Below, in pieces: positions 1 through 8,868 of a stretch of 64,000 nt of DNA (position 1 is its first letter; every line of letters starts with the position of its first letter). The notes under the pieces are model-generated. The model did not search any database. It was not told the origin of the DNA and worked only from the letters and a program-made list of their open reading frames with translations. The DNA comes from VAZQ01 sp963739385 (GTDB taxonomy: Bacteria; Pseudomonadota; Alphaproteobacteria; Rhizobiales; Xanthobacteraceae). A program made the translations under genes and the position numbers. The DNA lies in NCBI GenBank assembly GCA_963739385.1, contig CAVUAI010000014.1, positions 1 to 64,000 on the forward strand, given 5' to 3'.

Positions 1-77
1 GAAAGTGACGGTCCCGTAGGACCGAGCAGGCGCCCGCCGCCTCTCCGATCGAAATCCGATCCGGAAGTCTCTCCGCG

Positions 78-2672
78 CTAGGCCGCCACCGCGAGCTTGC
101 CGTTGAAGGTGAGCCCCTGCTTGCCGGCCGAAATGACGACCTTCTCGCCGTCCTTGATGCCTCCGGACAGAAGCAGCTCGGCGAGCGGATCCTGTATCGA
201 TTTCTGGATCACGCGCTTGAGCGGGCGGGCGCCATAGGCGGGGTCCCAGCCCTTTTCGGCGAGCCAGTCGCGGGCCGAAGGCTCGAGCACGATGGTGATC
301 TTGCGATCCTCCAGCAGCTTTCCCAGCCGCGCCATCTGGATGTCGACGATCTTGGTCATGTCGCTGCGCTTGAGCCGGTGGAAGAGGATGATCTCGTCGA
401 TGCGGTTGAGGAATTCCGGGCGGAAATTCGCCCGCACCACCGCCATGACCTGCTCGCGGACCGCGTCGGTGTCCTGGCCTTCCGGCTGATTGGCCAAGTA
501 TTCGGAGCCCAGATTCGAGGTCATCACGATGAGGGTGTTGCGGAAGTCGACGGTATGACCCTGCCCGTCGGTCAGGCGGCCGTCGTCGAGCACCTGCAAC
601 AGCACATTGAAGACATCCGGGTGCGCTTTCTCGATCTCGTCGAACAGAATGACCTGATACGGGCGCCGCCGTACCGCCTCGGTGAGGGTGCCACCCTCCT
701 CGTAGCCGACATAGCCGGGCGGTGCCCCGATCAGGCGGGCGACCGAATGCTTTTCCATGAATTCCGACATGTCGATGCGCAGCAGCGCGGTCTCGTCGTC
801 GAACAGGTATTGCGCCAATGCCTTGGTCAGCTCGGTCTTGCCCACGCCGGTGGGTCCCAGGAACATGAAGGAGCCGATCGGCCGATGCGGGTCTTGCAGG
901 CCGGCGCGCGCCCGGCGCACCGCGGTCGAGACAGCCTTAACCGCTTCGGCCTGGCCGATCACGCGCTTGCCGAGCTGCTCCTCCATGCGCAGGAGCTTCT
1001 CCTTCTCGCCTTCGAGCATCTTGTCGACCGGGATGCCGGTCCAGCGCGAGACCACCTGCGCCACGTGGTCGGCGGTGACCGCCTCCTCGACCATGGCGCC
1101 CTTACCTTCCGCCGCCTCGATGCTCTTGAGCTTCTTCTCGATCTCCGGGATCCGGCCATAGGCGAGCTCGCCGGCCTTCTGGTATTCGCCCTTGCGCTGC
1201 GCATTCGCGAGCTCGACCCGCAGATGATCGAGCTCGGTCTTGAGCTTCTGCGCGTCCGAAAGCTTGTCCTTCTCGGCCTTCCAGCGGCTGGTGAGATCGG
1301 CTGACCGCTTTTCCAGCTCCTGCAGCTCCTTGTCGAGCCGCTTGAGGCGCTCCTTCGAGCCGGGATCGCTCTCCTTCTTGAGCGCCTCCTGCTCGATCCG
1401 AAGCCGCATGATCTCGCGATCGATCGAGTCGAGCTCCTCCGGCTTGGAATCGACCTGCATCTTGAGCCGCGCGGCCGCCTCATCGATCAGGTCGATCGCC
1501 TTGTCCGGGAGGAAGCGGTCGGTGATGTAGCGATTGGACAGCGTCGCCGCCGCCACCAAGGCGGAATCGGTGATGCGCACGCCGTGGTGCTGCTCGTAGC
1601 GGTCCTTGAGCCCGCGCAGGATGGAGATCGTGTCCTCGACGGTGGGCTCGCTGACATAGACCGGCTGAAACCGGCGGGCCAGCGCCGCGTCCTTTTCGAC
1701 GTGCTTCTTGTATTCGTCGAGCGTGGTCGCGCCGACGCAATGCAGCTCGCCGCGCGCGAGCGCGGGCTTGAGCAGATTGGAGGCGTCCATCGCCCCATCC
1801 GCCTTGCCGGCGCCGACGAGGGTGTGCATCTCGTCGATGAACAGGATGATGCCGCCGTCCGACGAGGTCACCTCCTGCAGCACGGCCTTGAGCCGCTCCT
1901 CGAATTCGCCGCGATATTTCGCGCCCGCGATCAACGCGCCCATGTCGAGCGCCAGGAGCTTCTTGTCGTGCAGGCTCTCGGGCACATCGCCGTTGACGAT
2001 GCGCTGGGCGAGACCTTCCACGATCGCGGTCTTGCCGACGCCGGGCTCGCCAATCAGGACGGGATTGTTCTTGGTACGGCGAGAGAGCACCTGGATGGTG
2101 CGCCTGATCTCCTCATCGCGACCGATCACCGGGTCGATCTTGCCCTCGCGCGCGGCCTGGGTGAGGTCGCGGGCATATTTCTTCAGCGCGTCATAGGCGT
2201 TCTCGGCGGAACTCGTGTCCGCCGTGCGGCCCTTGCGCAAGGCGTTGATCGCCTCGTTGAGACTTTGCGGCGTGACGCCGGCCCGGGCCAGGATTTTCCC
2301 GGCTTCGCTGTCCTTCTCCAGCGCCAGCGCCAGCAGCAGGCGCTCCACCGTGACGTAGCTGTCACCGGCCTTCTCCGCGACCTTCTGCGCCTGGTCGAAC
2401 ACGCGCGCCAGGCTCGGCGCGAGATAGATCTGGCCGGCGCCGCCACCCGACACCTTGGGAAGCTTGGCCAACGCCGCTTCCACCGCCGAAAGCGCCTCGC
2501 GCGAACGGCCGCCGGCGCGGTCGATCAGGCCGCTGGCCAGCCCTTCCGGGTCGTCGAGCAGGACCTTGAGCAGATGCTCCGGTGCGAATTGCTGATTGCC
2601 CTCACGCAACGCCAGCGATTGGGCGGATTGAACGAACCCGCGGGCGCGGTCGGTGAATTTTTCGAAATCCAT
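78..2672 (-). CDS. clpB: ATP-dependent chaperone ClpB
   Basis: ClpB is a hexameric AAA+ disaggregase that works with DnaK to pull proteins out of aggregates in the cytoplasm. The 864-residue product has the usual full length. It has an N-terminal Clp repeat domain (about 1-150), a first AAA+ module with Walker A GEPGVGKT near residue 207, a charged coiled-coil middle domain (about 410-525) and a second AAA+ module with Walker A GPTGVGKT near residue 610. No ClpP-binding loop is evident, consistent with ClpB rather than ClpA. It is monocistronic and divergent from the MOSC gene. A candidate heat-shock promoter lies about 55-80 bases upstream of the start. Identification is secure. Confidence 0.97.
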   Translation of the reverse strand: MDFEKFTDRARGFVQSAQSLALREGNQQFAPEHLLKVLLDDPEGLASGLIDRAGGRSREALSAVEAALAKLPKVSGGGAGQIYLAPSLARVFDQAQKVAEKAGDSYVTVERLLLALALEKDSEAGKILARAGVTPQSLNEAINALRKGRTADTSSAENAYDALKKYARDLTQAAREGKIDPVIGRDEEIRRTIQVLSRRTKNNPVLIGEPGVGKTAIVEGLAQRIVNGDVPESLHDKKLLALDMGALIAGAKYRGEFEERLKAVLQEVTSSDGGIILFIDEMHTLVGAGKADGAMDASNLLKPALARGELHCVGATTLDEYKKHVEKDAALARRFQPVYVSEPTVEDTISILRGLKDRYEQHHGVRITDSALVAAATLSNRYITDRFLPDKAIDLIDEAAARLKMQVDSKPEELDSIDREIMRLRIEQEALKKESDPGSKERLKRLDKELQELEKRSADLTSRWKAEKDKLSDAQKLKTELDHLRVELANAQRKGEYQKAGELAYGRIPEIEKKLKSIEAAEGKGAMVEEAVTADHVAQVVSRWTGIPVDKMLEGEKEKLLRMEEQLGKRVIGQAEAVKAVSTAVRRARAGLQDPHRPIGSFMFLGPTGVGKTELTKALAQYLFDDETALLRIDMSEFMEKHSVARLIGAPPGYVGYEEGGTLTEAVRRRPYQVILFDEIEKAHPDVFNVLLQVLDDGRLTDGQGHTVDFRNTLIVMTSNLGSEYLANQPEGQDTDAVREQVMAVVRANFRPEFLNRIDEIILFHRLKRSDMTKIVDIQMARLGKLLEDRKITIVLEPSARDWLAEKGWDPAYGARPLKRVIQKSIQDPLAELLLSGGIKDGEKVVISAGKQGLTFNGKLAVAA

Positions 2673-2725
2673 GTCGTCTGCCTCGGCCTGCCCCCGCGCC
2701 CGTGTGGCGCGCGGAGAGCATCGTC

Positions 2726-2754
2726 AATGGGTTACCTTCTCCTCGTCGCTCAAG
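2726..2754 (-). promoter_or_regulatory. candidate RpoH (sigma32-type) promoter of clpB
   Basis: Reading the minus strand, CTTGAG (2754-2749) is followed after 17 bases by CCCATT (2731-2726), about 54 bases before the clpB start. This resembles heat-shock promoters (CTTGAA and CCCCAT-type boxes), which fits clpB regulation. The spacer is slightly longer than usual, so this is a motif match only. Confidence 0.35.
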
Positions 2755-2908
2755 CTAAGCCCAAATCAGCGTGAGCGATCAATCGGCACGAACCCCGAAC
2801 GGCGGTTCGCGGCTCCTATGTGGGAACTCAAAAATTGCGGCGGTAGGGGTTTTGGGCGATTTTGAACGCCACCTGGCGCGACAACCGATCAATCGATGGC
2901 AGAGCAGC

Positions 2909-3676
2909 ATGACGGTCGAAAATCCCAGACTCCAGGCGATCTATCGCTACCCGGTGAAGGGCCTGTCCCCCGAGCCGCTGGAGCGCACGGCGCTTGCCGT
3001 GTGCGAGACCCTGCCGGCCGATCGCCTCTACGCCATCGAAAACGGGCCGTCCGGCTTCGATCCCGCCGCGCCGCGCCATCAGCCCAAGCAGCGCTATCTC
3101 ATGCTCATGCGCAACGAGCGGTTGGCGCGGCTGCGAACCCGGTTCCACGACGCGAGCCACATCCTCACCATCGAGGCGGAAGGCCGCGAGGCGGCGCGCG
3201 GGAACCTGCGCACGCCCGCGGGCCGCGCGGCGATCGAGCACTTCTTTGCGCAATTCTGCGCCGACGAACTGCGCGGCGCCCCGAGGGTGCTGAGCGCACC
3301 CGGCTTCAGCTTCTCCGACGTGGCGCGAAAGGTGGTGTCGATCATCAATCTCGCCTCGGTGGCCGCGCTCGAAGATGTCTTGGGCAGGCCCGTCCATCCG
3401 CTGCGTTTCCGCGGCAACGTCTATGTGACGGGCTGGCCGGCCTGGCACGAGCTCGACCTCGTCGGCCAGGAGATCGCGATCGGCACGAGCGCTCGGCTCA
3501 AGATCGTCAAGCGCATCGTGCGCTGCGCCGCCACCAACGTCGATCCCGACACCGCCGTCCGCGACCTCTCGATTCCCGAAACGCTGATGCGGCGCTTCGG
3601 TCACGCCGACTGCGGTGTCTATGGTGAGGTGGTCGAGGCCGGCGAGATCGCGCTGCGCGATGAACTGCGGCAGTGA
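2909..3676 (+). CDS. MOSC domain-containing protein
   Basis: This 255-residue protein has the MOSC N-terminal beta-barrel (YRYPVKGLSPEPLE near residue 15) and the MOSC core with the conserved cysteine in RCAATNVDP near residue 205. MOSC proteins bind sulfur or molybdenum cofactor carriers (as in MOCO sulfurases, YiiM and mARC-like reductases); the substrate here is unknown. The frame stays open upstream to 2771, but the ATG at 2909 begins the family-typical start (MTVENPRLQAIYRYPVKG). It converges with metW, leaving 43 bases between stops. No molybdoenzyme is nearby. Confidence 0.85.
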   Translation: MTVENPRLQAIYRYPVKGLSPEPLERTALAVCETLPADRLYAIENGPSGFDPAAPRHQPKQRYLMLMRNERLARLRTRFHDASHILTIEAEGREAARGNLRTPAGRAAIEHFFAQFCADELRGAPRVLSAPGFSFSDVARKVVSIINLASVAALEDVLGRPVHPLRFRGNVYVTGWPAWHELDLVGQEIAIGTSARLKIVKRIVRCAATNVDPDTAVRDLSIPETLMRRFGHADCGVYGEVVEAGEIALRDELRQ

Positions 3677-3719
3677 CGGCCTGTATGCATGCCCGAAACG
3701 CGAACCCCTGGAGCAAGCG

Positions 3720-4403
3720 TCAGGACGGCCGTGATTCTTGTTCTTTGCGGCTGAGCAGGAACACGCCCTGTTCGCCGAGCAGGTTCCAGGTCCACCAGGG
3801 GGCGTTGAAACGCAGCGCCCGCCCCCAGGCGTCGAGCGCCACCGACTTTTCCATGCGCGCTCCGACCACGAGGCAGAGCTCGCGGAAGTCCTTGATGGTG
3901 CAGAAGTGGATGTTGGGGGACTCCCACCAGGCATAGGGCAGGTTGTCCGTGCGCGGCATCTGGCCGCCTAACAGGATCTGCAGGCGGATCTTCCAGTGGC
4001 CGAAATTCGGAAACGAGACGATGCCATGCCGGCCGATCCGCAGCATGTGCTCCAGCACGATGCGCGGCTGGCGCGTTGCCTGCAGCGTCTGCGAGAGAAT
4101 CACATAGTCGAACGCGTCGTCGGGATAATCGCCGAGATCGGTGTCGGCATCGCCCTGGATCACCGCGAGCCCCTTCGCCACGCATTCGTTGACGCCCTCG
4201 CGCGACAGCTCGATGCCGCGTCCGTCGACGCCGCGGGTTTCGGCGAGCAGCCGCAGCAACTCGCCGTCGCCGCAGCCGACGTCGAGCACCTTGGCCCCGG
4301 GCGCGACCATCTCGACCACCGCCAGCAGGTCGACGCGCGCGCCGCCGGTGCGCGCCGCCTCCGCCATGGTGAGATCGGGCTTGAGGCGCATCAGCATGGT
4401 CAC
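3720..4403 (-). CDS. metW: methionine biosynthesis protein MetW
   Basis: MetW is a class I SAM-methyltransferase-fold protein encoded with MetX in many proteobacteria and needed for methionine synthesis, probably by supporting MetX; its exact reaction is not settled. The 227-residue product has the SAM-binding motif VLDVGCGDGELL near residue 40 and the family block YAWWESPNIHFCTIKDF. Its ATG overlaps the metX stop by 4 bases (ATGA), so the two are translationally coupled and share the metX promoter. Confidence 0.93.
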   Translation of the reverse strand: MTMLMRLKPDLTMAEAARTGGARVDLLAVVEMVAPGAKVLDVGCGDGELLRLLAETRGVDGRGIELSREGVNECVAKGLAVIQGDADTDLGDYPDDAFDYVILSQTLQATRQPRIVLEHMLRIGRHGIVSFPNFGHWKIRLQILLGGQMPRTDNLPYAWWESPNIHFCTIKDFRELCLVVGARMEKSVALDAWGRALRFNAPWWTWNLLGEQGVFLLSRKEQESRPS

Positions 4404-5596
4404 CCTCGCGCCGGCGGCAGGGCGCGCGCCCTGGCCGCGCCTTCAAGGAATCCGCGCACGATGGCAAACAGCTCCGGCTCCTCGAGCAGGAACGCATCGT
4501 GGCCCTTATCGGTGACGATCTCGGCGAAAGACACCCGCGCGCCGCCGGCATTGAGCGCGTGCACGATGGCGCGCGAATCCGACGTTGGAAAGAGCCAGTC
4601 CGAGGTGAACGAGATCACGCAGAACCGGGTCGGAGTATCCTTGAACGCGCGCGCCAGCACGCCGTCGTAATCGGCGGCGAGGTCGAAATAATCCATGGCG
4701 CGGGTGAGATAGAGGTAGGAATTGGCGTCGAAGCGCTCGACGAAGCTGATGCCCTGGTGGCGCAGATAGCTCTCGACCTGGAAGTCGGCATCGAACGAAA
4801 ACGTGGGATTGTCGCGATCCTGGAAGCGGCGGCCGAACTTGCGGTGCAACGCCGCGTCCGAGAGATAGGTGATGTGCGCGCCCATGCGCGCGACGGCGAG
4901 ACCGCGTCGCGGATTGGTCCCGTCCGCGAAATAGCGGCCGTGCCGCCACTCAGGGTCTGCCATCACCGCCTGCCGGCCGACCTCGTGGAAGGCGATGTTC
5001 TGCGCCGAATGGCGCGTCGAGGTCGCGATCGGAAGTGCGGAGAACACGCGCCGCGGATAGCTGGCGCACCATTGCAGCACCTGCATGCCCCCCATCGAGC
5101 CGCCGGCCACCGAGAACAGCGACGGGATTCCGAGATGGTCGAGCAGCATGGCCTGCGCGCGCACCATGTCGCGAATGGTGATGACGGGGAAGTCGAGACC
5201 CCAGGACATGCCGGTGCGCGGGTTGGTCGACGCCGGCCCGGTGGTCCCCATGCACGCACCCACCACGTTCGGGCAGATCACGAAATAGCGCTCGGTGTCG
5301 ATCGGCCGCCCGGGACCGACCATGGTCTCCCACCAGCCCGGCTTCTGCGTCACCGGATGAAGACTGGCGACATGCTGATCGCCCGTGAGCGCATGGCAGA
5401 TCAGCACCGCGTTGCTGCGCTCGGCATTGAGCGTGCCGTAGGTCTGGTAGGCGATCTGGAACGGAGCGAGATCGATGCCGGCATCGAGCCGCAACGGCTT
5501 GTCGGTGCCGAAACGGGCGACGAGCGAATGGGGATGGTCGGCCTCGCGCGCGCGATCGGCGGGATCAAATGCGACGCTGGAATCGGCCTCGACCAT
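4400..5596 (-). CDS. metX: homoserine O-acetyltransferase MetX
   Basis: MetX acylates L-homoserine, the first committed step of methionine synthesis. This 398-residue alpha/beta hydrolase-fold protein shows a nucleophile elbow GGSMGG (Ser167), Asp333 in TSDWLFP and His366 in DKGHD, the expected triad. The frame runs 45 codons further upstream, but the start at 5596 gives the normal length. MetX-family enzymes can prefer acetyl- or succinyl-CoA, and the choice cannot be made safely from this sequence. metX leads a two-gene operon with metW and is divergent from the chorismate mutase gene. Confidence 0.93.
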   Translation of the reverse strand: MVEADSSVAFDPADRAREADHPHSLVARFGTDKPLRLDAGIDLAPFQIAYQTYGTLNAERSNAVLICHALTGDQHVASLHPVTQKPGWWETMVGPGRPIDTERYFVICPNVVGACMGTTGPASTNPRTGMSWGLDFPVITIRDMVRAQAMLLDHLGIPSLFSVAGGSMGGMQVLQWCASYPRRVFSALPIATSTRHSAQNIAFHEVGRQAVMADPEWRHGRYFADGTNPRRGLAVARMGAHITYLSDAALHRKFGRRFQDRDNPTFSFDADFQVESYLRHQGISFVERFDANSYLYLTRAMDYFDLAADYDGVLARAFKDTPTRFCVISFTSDWLFPTSDSRAIVHALNAGGARVSFAEIVTDKGHDAFLLEEPELFAIVRGFLEGAARARALPPARG

Positions 5597-5673
5597 CTTT
5601 GACAACCCGGCCGGCGAGCGGACTAGCCGCTGGTCTCTGCGATCTGCCCCGACAAGAGGCGCCGCGACCGGCT

Positions 5674-5701
5674 TAGATAGGCCGCATGGCGGCGCTGTCA
5701 A
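5674..5701 (-). promoter_or_regulatory. sigma70-type promoter of metXW
   Basis: On the minus strand TTGACA (5701-5696) is followed after 16 bases by TATCTA (5679-5674), a near-consensus housekeeping promoter. Transcription would begin about 70 bases before the metX start. I looked for the SAM-II riboswitch common upstream of alphaproteobacterial met genes and did not find its conserved core in this leader. Confidence 0.65.
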
Positions 5702-5886
5702 TGTTTTCTTTGCTTTCAGCGGCAGGGCCAAGCATAAACAGGCCGCCGCGAAGGGTGATGTTCCATATCCGCTTTAACGAAGCGGCGCGTTTTTCGTCGC
5801 GGCAGGCGGGGCTTGCGCCGACACCGTGGACAAGCCCGCAGGCCCTGGGGCGCGGCGCCCATGAGGCGGATGTCCGGTACCGTGCT

Positions 5887-6759
5887 ATGGCGAAACTGTC
5901 CCGATCCGAAACACCATCGCTCGCCGATCTCAGGCGCGAGATCGATCGCATCGACGAGACGATGCACGGCCTCCTGATGGAGCGCGGCGAGATCATCGAT
6001 CGCCTGATCTCCGTCAAGCAGACGCAGGAGTCGGGCTCCGCGTTCCGCCCCGCGCGCGAAGCGGAGATGATGCGGCGACTGGTGGACCGTCACCGCGGAA
6101 TCCTTCCGCTCGACACCGTCGAAAGCATCTGGCGAGTCATCATTTCCACTTTCACCTATGTGCAGGCGCCGTTCTCCGTTCACGCCGATCTGTCGGCGGG
6201 CGACGCGGCGATACGCGATTCCGCCCGCTTCCACTTCGGCTTCACGGTGCCGTTCGTGCCCCACATGGGGGCGGCGAGCGTGGTCGCGGCGGTCTCCGAT
6301 TCCAAGGGTGACCTGGGGCTGGTCCCGGCCTTCGCCATGGCGGGTTCGGGCGCCTGGTGGAACGCGCTCGAATTCGATTCCGCGCCCAAGATCATCGCAC
6401 GGCTTCCGTTCGTGGAACGCGCCGACCATCCGGCGGCCGCGCCGGTTTTCGTGGTGTCCCGCGCTGCAGCCGAGTCCATGGTGAAGGAGGTCGAGGTCTG
6501 GAGCATACGCGTGGCGGGATGGAGCACCGCGGCGGCGCAGGCGATCGGGCCGCTGGCCGAGGTGATCGCGGTGCCCGACCGCGCCTTTGACGGCGCGGCG
6601 TTGCTCATATCGGTGCCGCAGGGCGGCAACATCGGCCGGGTGAGTGACACGCTGGTCAACGCTGGCGCTTCGGTGCGCGCCGCGGCCCTCGTCGGAAGCC
6701 ACGCGACCCGCTATAGCGTCTCCGCCAAGGGCGCAAAGCCGGTCCCGACCGGCTGGTGA
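5887..6759 (+). CDS. AroQ-type chorismate mutase with an extra C-terminal domain
   Basis: The first 95 residues or so form an all-helical AroQ chorismate mutase (LADLRREIDRIDETMHGLL), converting chorismate to prephenate for phenylalanine and tyrosine synthesis. The remaining 190 residues form a second domain of about the size and pattern of a periplasmic-binding-fold or prephenate-dehydratase-like unit, but I see no clear dehydratase motif, so it may be regulatory. The ATG at 5887 starts the AroQ domain directly. The gene is followed after 16 bases by hisC and then tyrC, so it leads an aromatic amino-acid operon. Confidence 0.85.
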   Translation: MAKLSRSETPSLADLRREIDRIDETMHGLLMERGEIIDRLISVKQTQESGSAFRPAREAEMMRRLVDRHRGILPLDTVESIWRVIISTFTYVQAPFSVHADLSAGDAAIRDSARFHFGFTVPFVPHMGAASVVAAVSDSKGDLGLVPAFAMAGSGAWWNALEFDSAPKIIARLPFVERADHPAAAPVFVVSRAAAESMVKEVEVWSIRVAGWSTAAAQAIGPLAEVIAVPDRAFDGAALLISVPQGGNIGRVSDTLVNAGASVRAAALVGSHATRYSVSAKGAKPVPTGW

Positions 6760-6775
6760 AGCCCCGGAGTGTGCA

Positions 6776-7879
6776 ATGTCCGTCCTGCAGCGTCCGCAAC
6801 CGCGTCCCGGCGTGCTCACGATCGACCCCTACGTTCCGGGCAAGAGCACCGCGCCGGGCGTGGCGCGGGTGTTCAAGCTCTCATCGAACGAGACGCCGCT
6901 CGGTCCGAGCCCGAAGGCGCTCGCCGCCTATCGCGCGGTCGCCGGCCATCTGCAGGATTATCCCGACGGCGCGGCGACCGCATTGCGCGAAGCGATCGGG
7001 CGCGCGTTCGGGCTCGATCCCAACCGCATCGTCTGCGGCGCCGGCTCCGACGATCTGCTCAATCTCATCGGCGACGCCTATCTCAGCGACGGCGACGAGG
7101 CGATCTACACCACTCACGGCTTCCTGATCTATCCGATCGTCACACTCGGCTCGGGCGCCACGCCGGTGGTGGCGGCTGAAAAGAACCATACCGCCGACGT
7201 GGACGCGATGATCGCGGCGCTGAGCGAGCGCACCAAGGTCGTGTTCCTCGCCAATCCCAACAACCCGACCGGCACCTACGTGCCCTTCGACGAGGTCAAG
7301 CGGCTGCACCGCGCGCTGCCGCCGCATGTGCTGCTGGTCCTCGACGCCGCCTATGCCGACTACGTCCGCCGCAACGATTACGAGGCCGGCATCGAGCTCG
7401 TCGCCACCTGCGAGAACGTGGTCATGTGCCGTACGTTCTCGAAAATCCACGGCCTCGCGGCCCTGCGCCTGGGCTGGCTCTACGGGCCGGAGCACGTGGT
7501 CGATGCCCTCAACCGCATCCGCGGCCCGTTCAATGTCAATTCGGCGGCGATCGCGGCCGGCATCGCCGCGATCCAGGACACCGCGCATGTGGAGATGTCC
7601 CGCGCGCATAACGACAAGTGGCTGGGATGGCTGCAGGACGAGATCCGCAAGCTCGAACTCGAGGTGACCCCGAGCATCGCGAACTTCGTCTTGATTCACT
7701 TCCCCGATACCCCCGGTCGCACGGCGGAGGACGCCGATGCCTTCCTCACGCAGCGCGGCCTGATCCTGCGTCGCGTAGCGGCCTACAAGCTGCCGAACGC
7801 GCTGCGCATGACCGTAGGCAGCGAGGAAGCGAACCGCCTGGTGGTTGCGGCTCTGGCGGAGTTCGTGGGCCGCAGATGA
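6776..7879 (+). CDS. hisC: histidinol-phosphate / aromatic aminotransferase HisC
   Basis: A 367-residue fold-type I PLP aminotransferase with the cofactor lysine Lys223 in FSKIHGLAALRLGW and the substrate-binding block NPNNPTGT near residue 161. HisC transfers an amino group from glutamate to imidazole-acetol phosphate. In this position, between chorismate mutase and prephenate dehydrogenase, the enzyme probably also aminates prephenate or aryl-pyruvates, as is known for HisC-family members. Its stop overlaps the tyrC start (ATGA at 7876-7879). Confidence 0.93.
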   Translation: MSVLQRPQPRPGVLTIDPYVPGKSTAPGVARVFKLSSNETPLGPSPKALAAYRAVAGHLQDYPDGAATALREAIGRAFGLDPNRIVCGAGSDDLLNLIGDAYLSDGDEAIYTTHGFLIYPIVTLGSGATPVVAAEKNHTADVDAMIAALSERTKVVFLANPNNPTGTYVPFDEVKRLHRALPPHVLLVLDAAYADYVRRNDYEAGIELVATCENVVMCRTFSKIHGLAALRLGWLYGPEHVVDALNRIRGPFNVNSAAIAAGIAAIQDTAHVEMSRAHNDKWLGWLQDEIRKLELEVTPSIANFVLIHFPDTPGRTAEDADAFLTQRGLILRRVAAYKLPNALRMTVGSEEANRLVVAALAEFVGRR

Positions 7880-8841
7880 AGGGGCAACCCATCTTCAACC
7901 GCCTTGCACTGATCGGCACCGGGCTGATCGGATCGTCGATCGCGCACGCCGCCCGCACGCAGCATGCCGCACGTTCCATCGTCGCCACCGCGCGCTCGGC
8001 CGCCACCCGCCGGCGGGTAGCCGAGCTCGGCCTCGCCGATCAGGTGGTCGAAACCAACGCCGCGGCGGCCGAGGGCGCCGATCTGGTCATTGTCTGCATT
8101 CCGGTGGGCGCCTCCGGCGAAGTCGCGGCGGAGATCGGTCCGCATCTCGCGCCCGGCGCGATCGTGTCCGACGTGGGGTCGGTCAAGACTGCGGTGCTGC
8201 GGGCGATGTCGCCGCACATTCCCGCCGGCGTGCATTTCGTGCCGGCGCACCCCGTCGCCGGCACCGAGAATTCCGGGCCGGATGCCGGCTTCGCCGAGCT
8301 GTTCGTCAACCGCTGGTGCATCCTCACCCCGCCGCCCGACGCCGAGACGGCGGCGGTCGAACGGCTGGCCGCGTTCTGGCGCCTGCTCGGTGCCAACGTC
8401 GAGACCATGTCCGCGGAGCACCATGACCTGGTGCTCGGTATCACCAGCCATCTTCCGCATCTCATCGCCTACACCATCGTCGGCACGGCCGACGAGCTCA
8501 GCCAGGTGACCCGTTCCGAGGTGCTGCAATTCTCCGCCGGCGGCTTCCGCGATTTCACGCGCATCGCCGCGTCCGATCCGACCATGTGGCGCGACGTCTT
8601 TCTCGCCAACAAGGATGCGGTGCTGGAAATGCTCGGCCGCTTCAACGAGGATCTCGCGACGCTCACGCGCGCAATCCGCCGCGGCGACGGCGAGACCCTG
8701 TTCAACCAGTTCAGCCGCACGCGCGCCATCCGGCGCGGCATCGTCGAGATCGGCCAGGATTCGCCGGTGCCCGACTTCGGGCGCGCCCATCCCGATTTGC
8801 CCCACGCACCGTTGCCACGGCCCTACGCGGCCGACGAATGA
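7876..8841 (+). CDS. tyrC: prephenate/arogenate dehydrogenase TyrC/TyrA
   Basis: This 321-residue NAD(P)-dependent enzyme oxidatively decarboxylates prephenate or arogenate in tyrosine synthesis. The Rossmann motif GTGLIGSS lies near residue 12. The conserved PAHPVAGTENSG block (about 128-139) carries the catalytic histidine. There is no C-terminal ACT domain, so allosteric control by tyrosine would have to be in the catalytic domain. It is translationally coupled to hisC and ends the operon, converging with the DUF2125 gene 27 bases later. Confidence 0.92.
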   Translation: MKGQPIFNRLALIGTGLIGSSIAHAARTQHAARSIVATARSAATRRRVAELGLADQVVETNAAAAEGADLVIVCIPVGASGEVAAEIGPHLAPGAIVSDVGSVKTAVLRAMSPHIPAGVHFVPAHPVAGTENSGPDAGFAELFVNRWCILTPPPDAETAAVERLAAFWRLLGANVETMSAEHHDLVLGITSHLPHLIAYTIVGTADELSQVTRSEVLQFSAGGFRDFTRIAASDPTMWRDVFLANKDAVLEMLGRFNEDLATLTRAIRRGDGETLFNQFSRTRAIRRGIVEIGQDSPVPDFGRAHPDLPHAPLPRPYAADE

Positions 8842-8868
8842 CGCCGCGCAGGCCCCGCGCGTTGCGGG

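Noticed and set aside
1584..2774. Plus-strand frame opposite clpB
   Set aside because: Shadow of clpB; no family features.
5597..5760. Possible SAM-II riboswitch upstream of metX
   Set aside because: The leader lacks the conserved SAM-II core pattern; only a promoter-like TTGACA/TATCTA pair is convincing.
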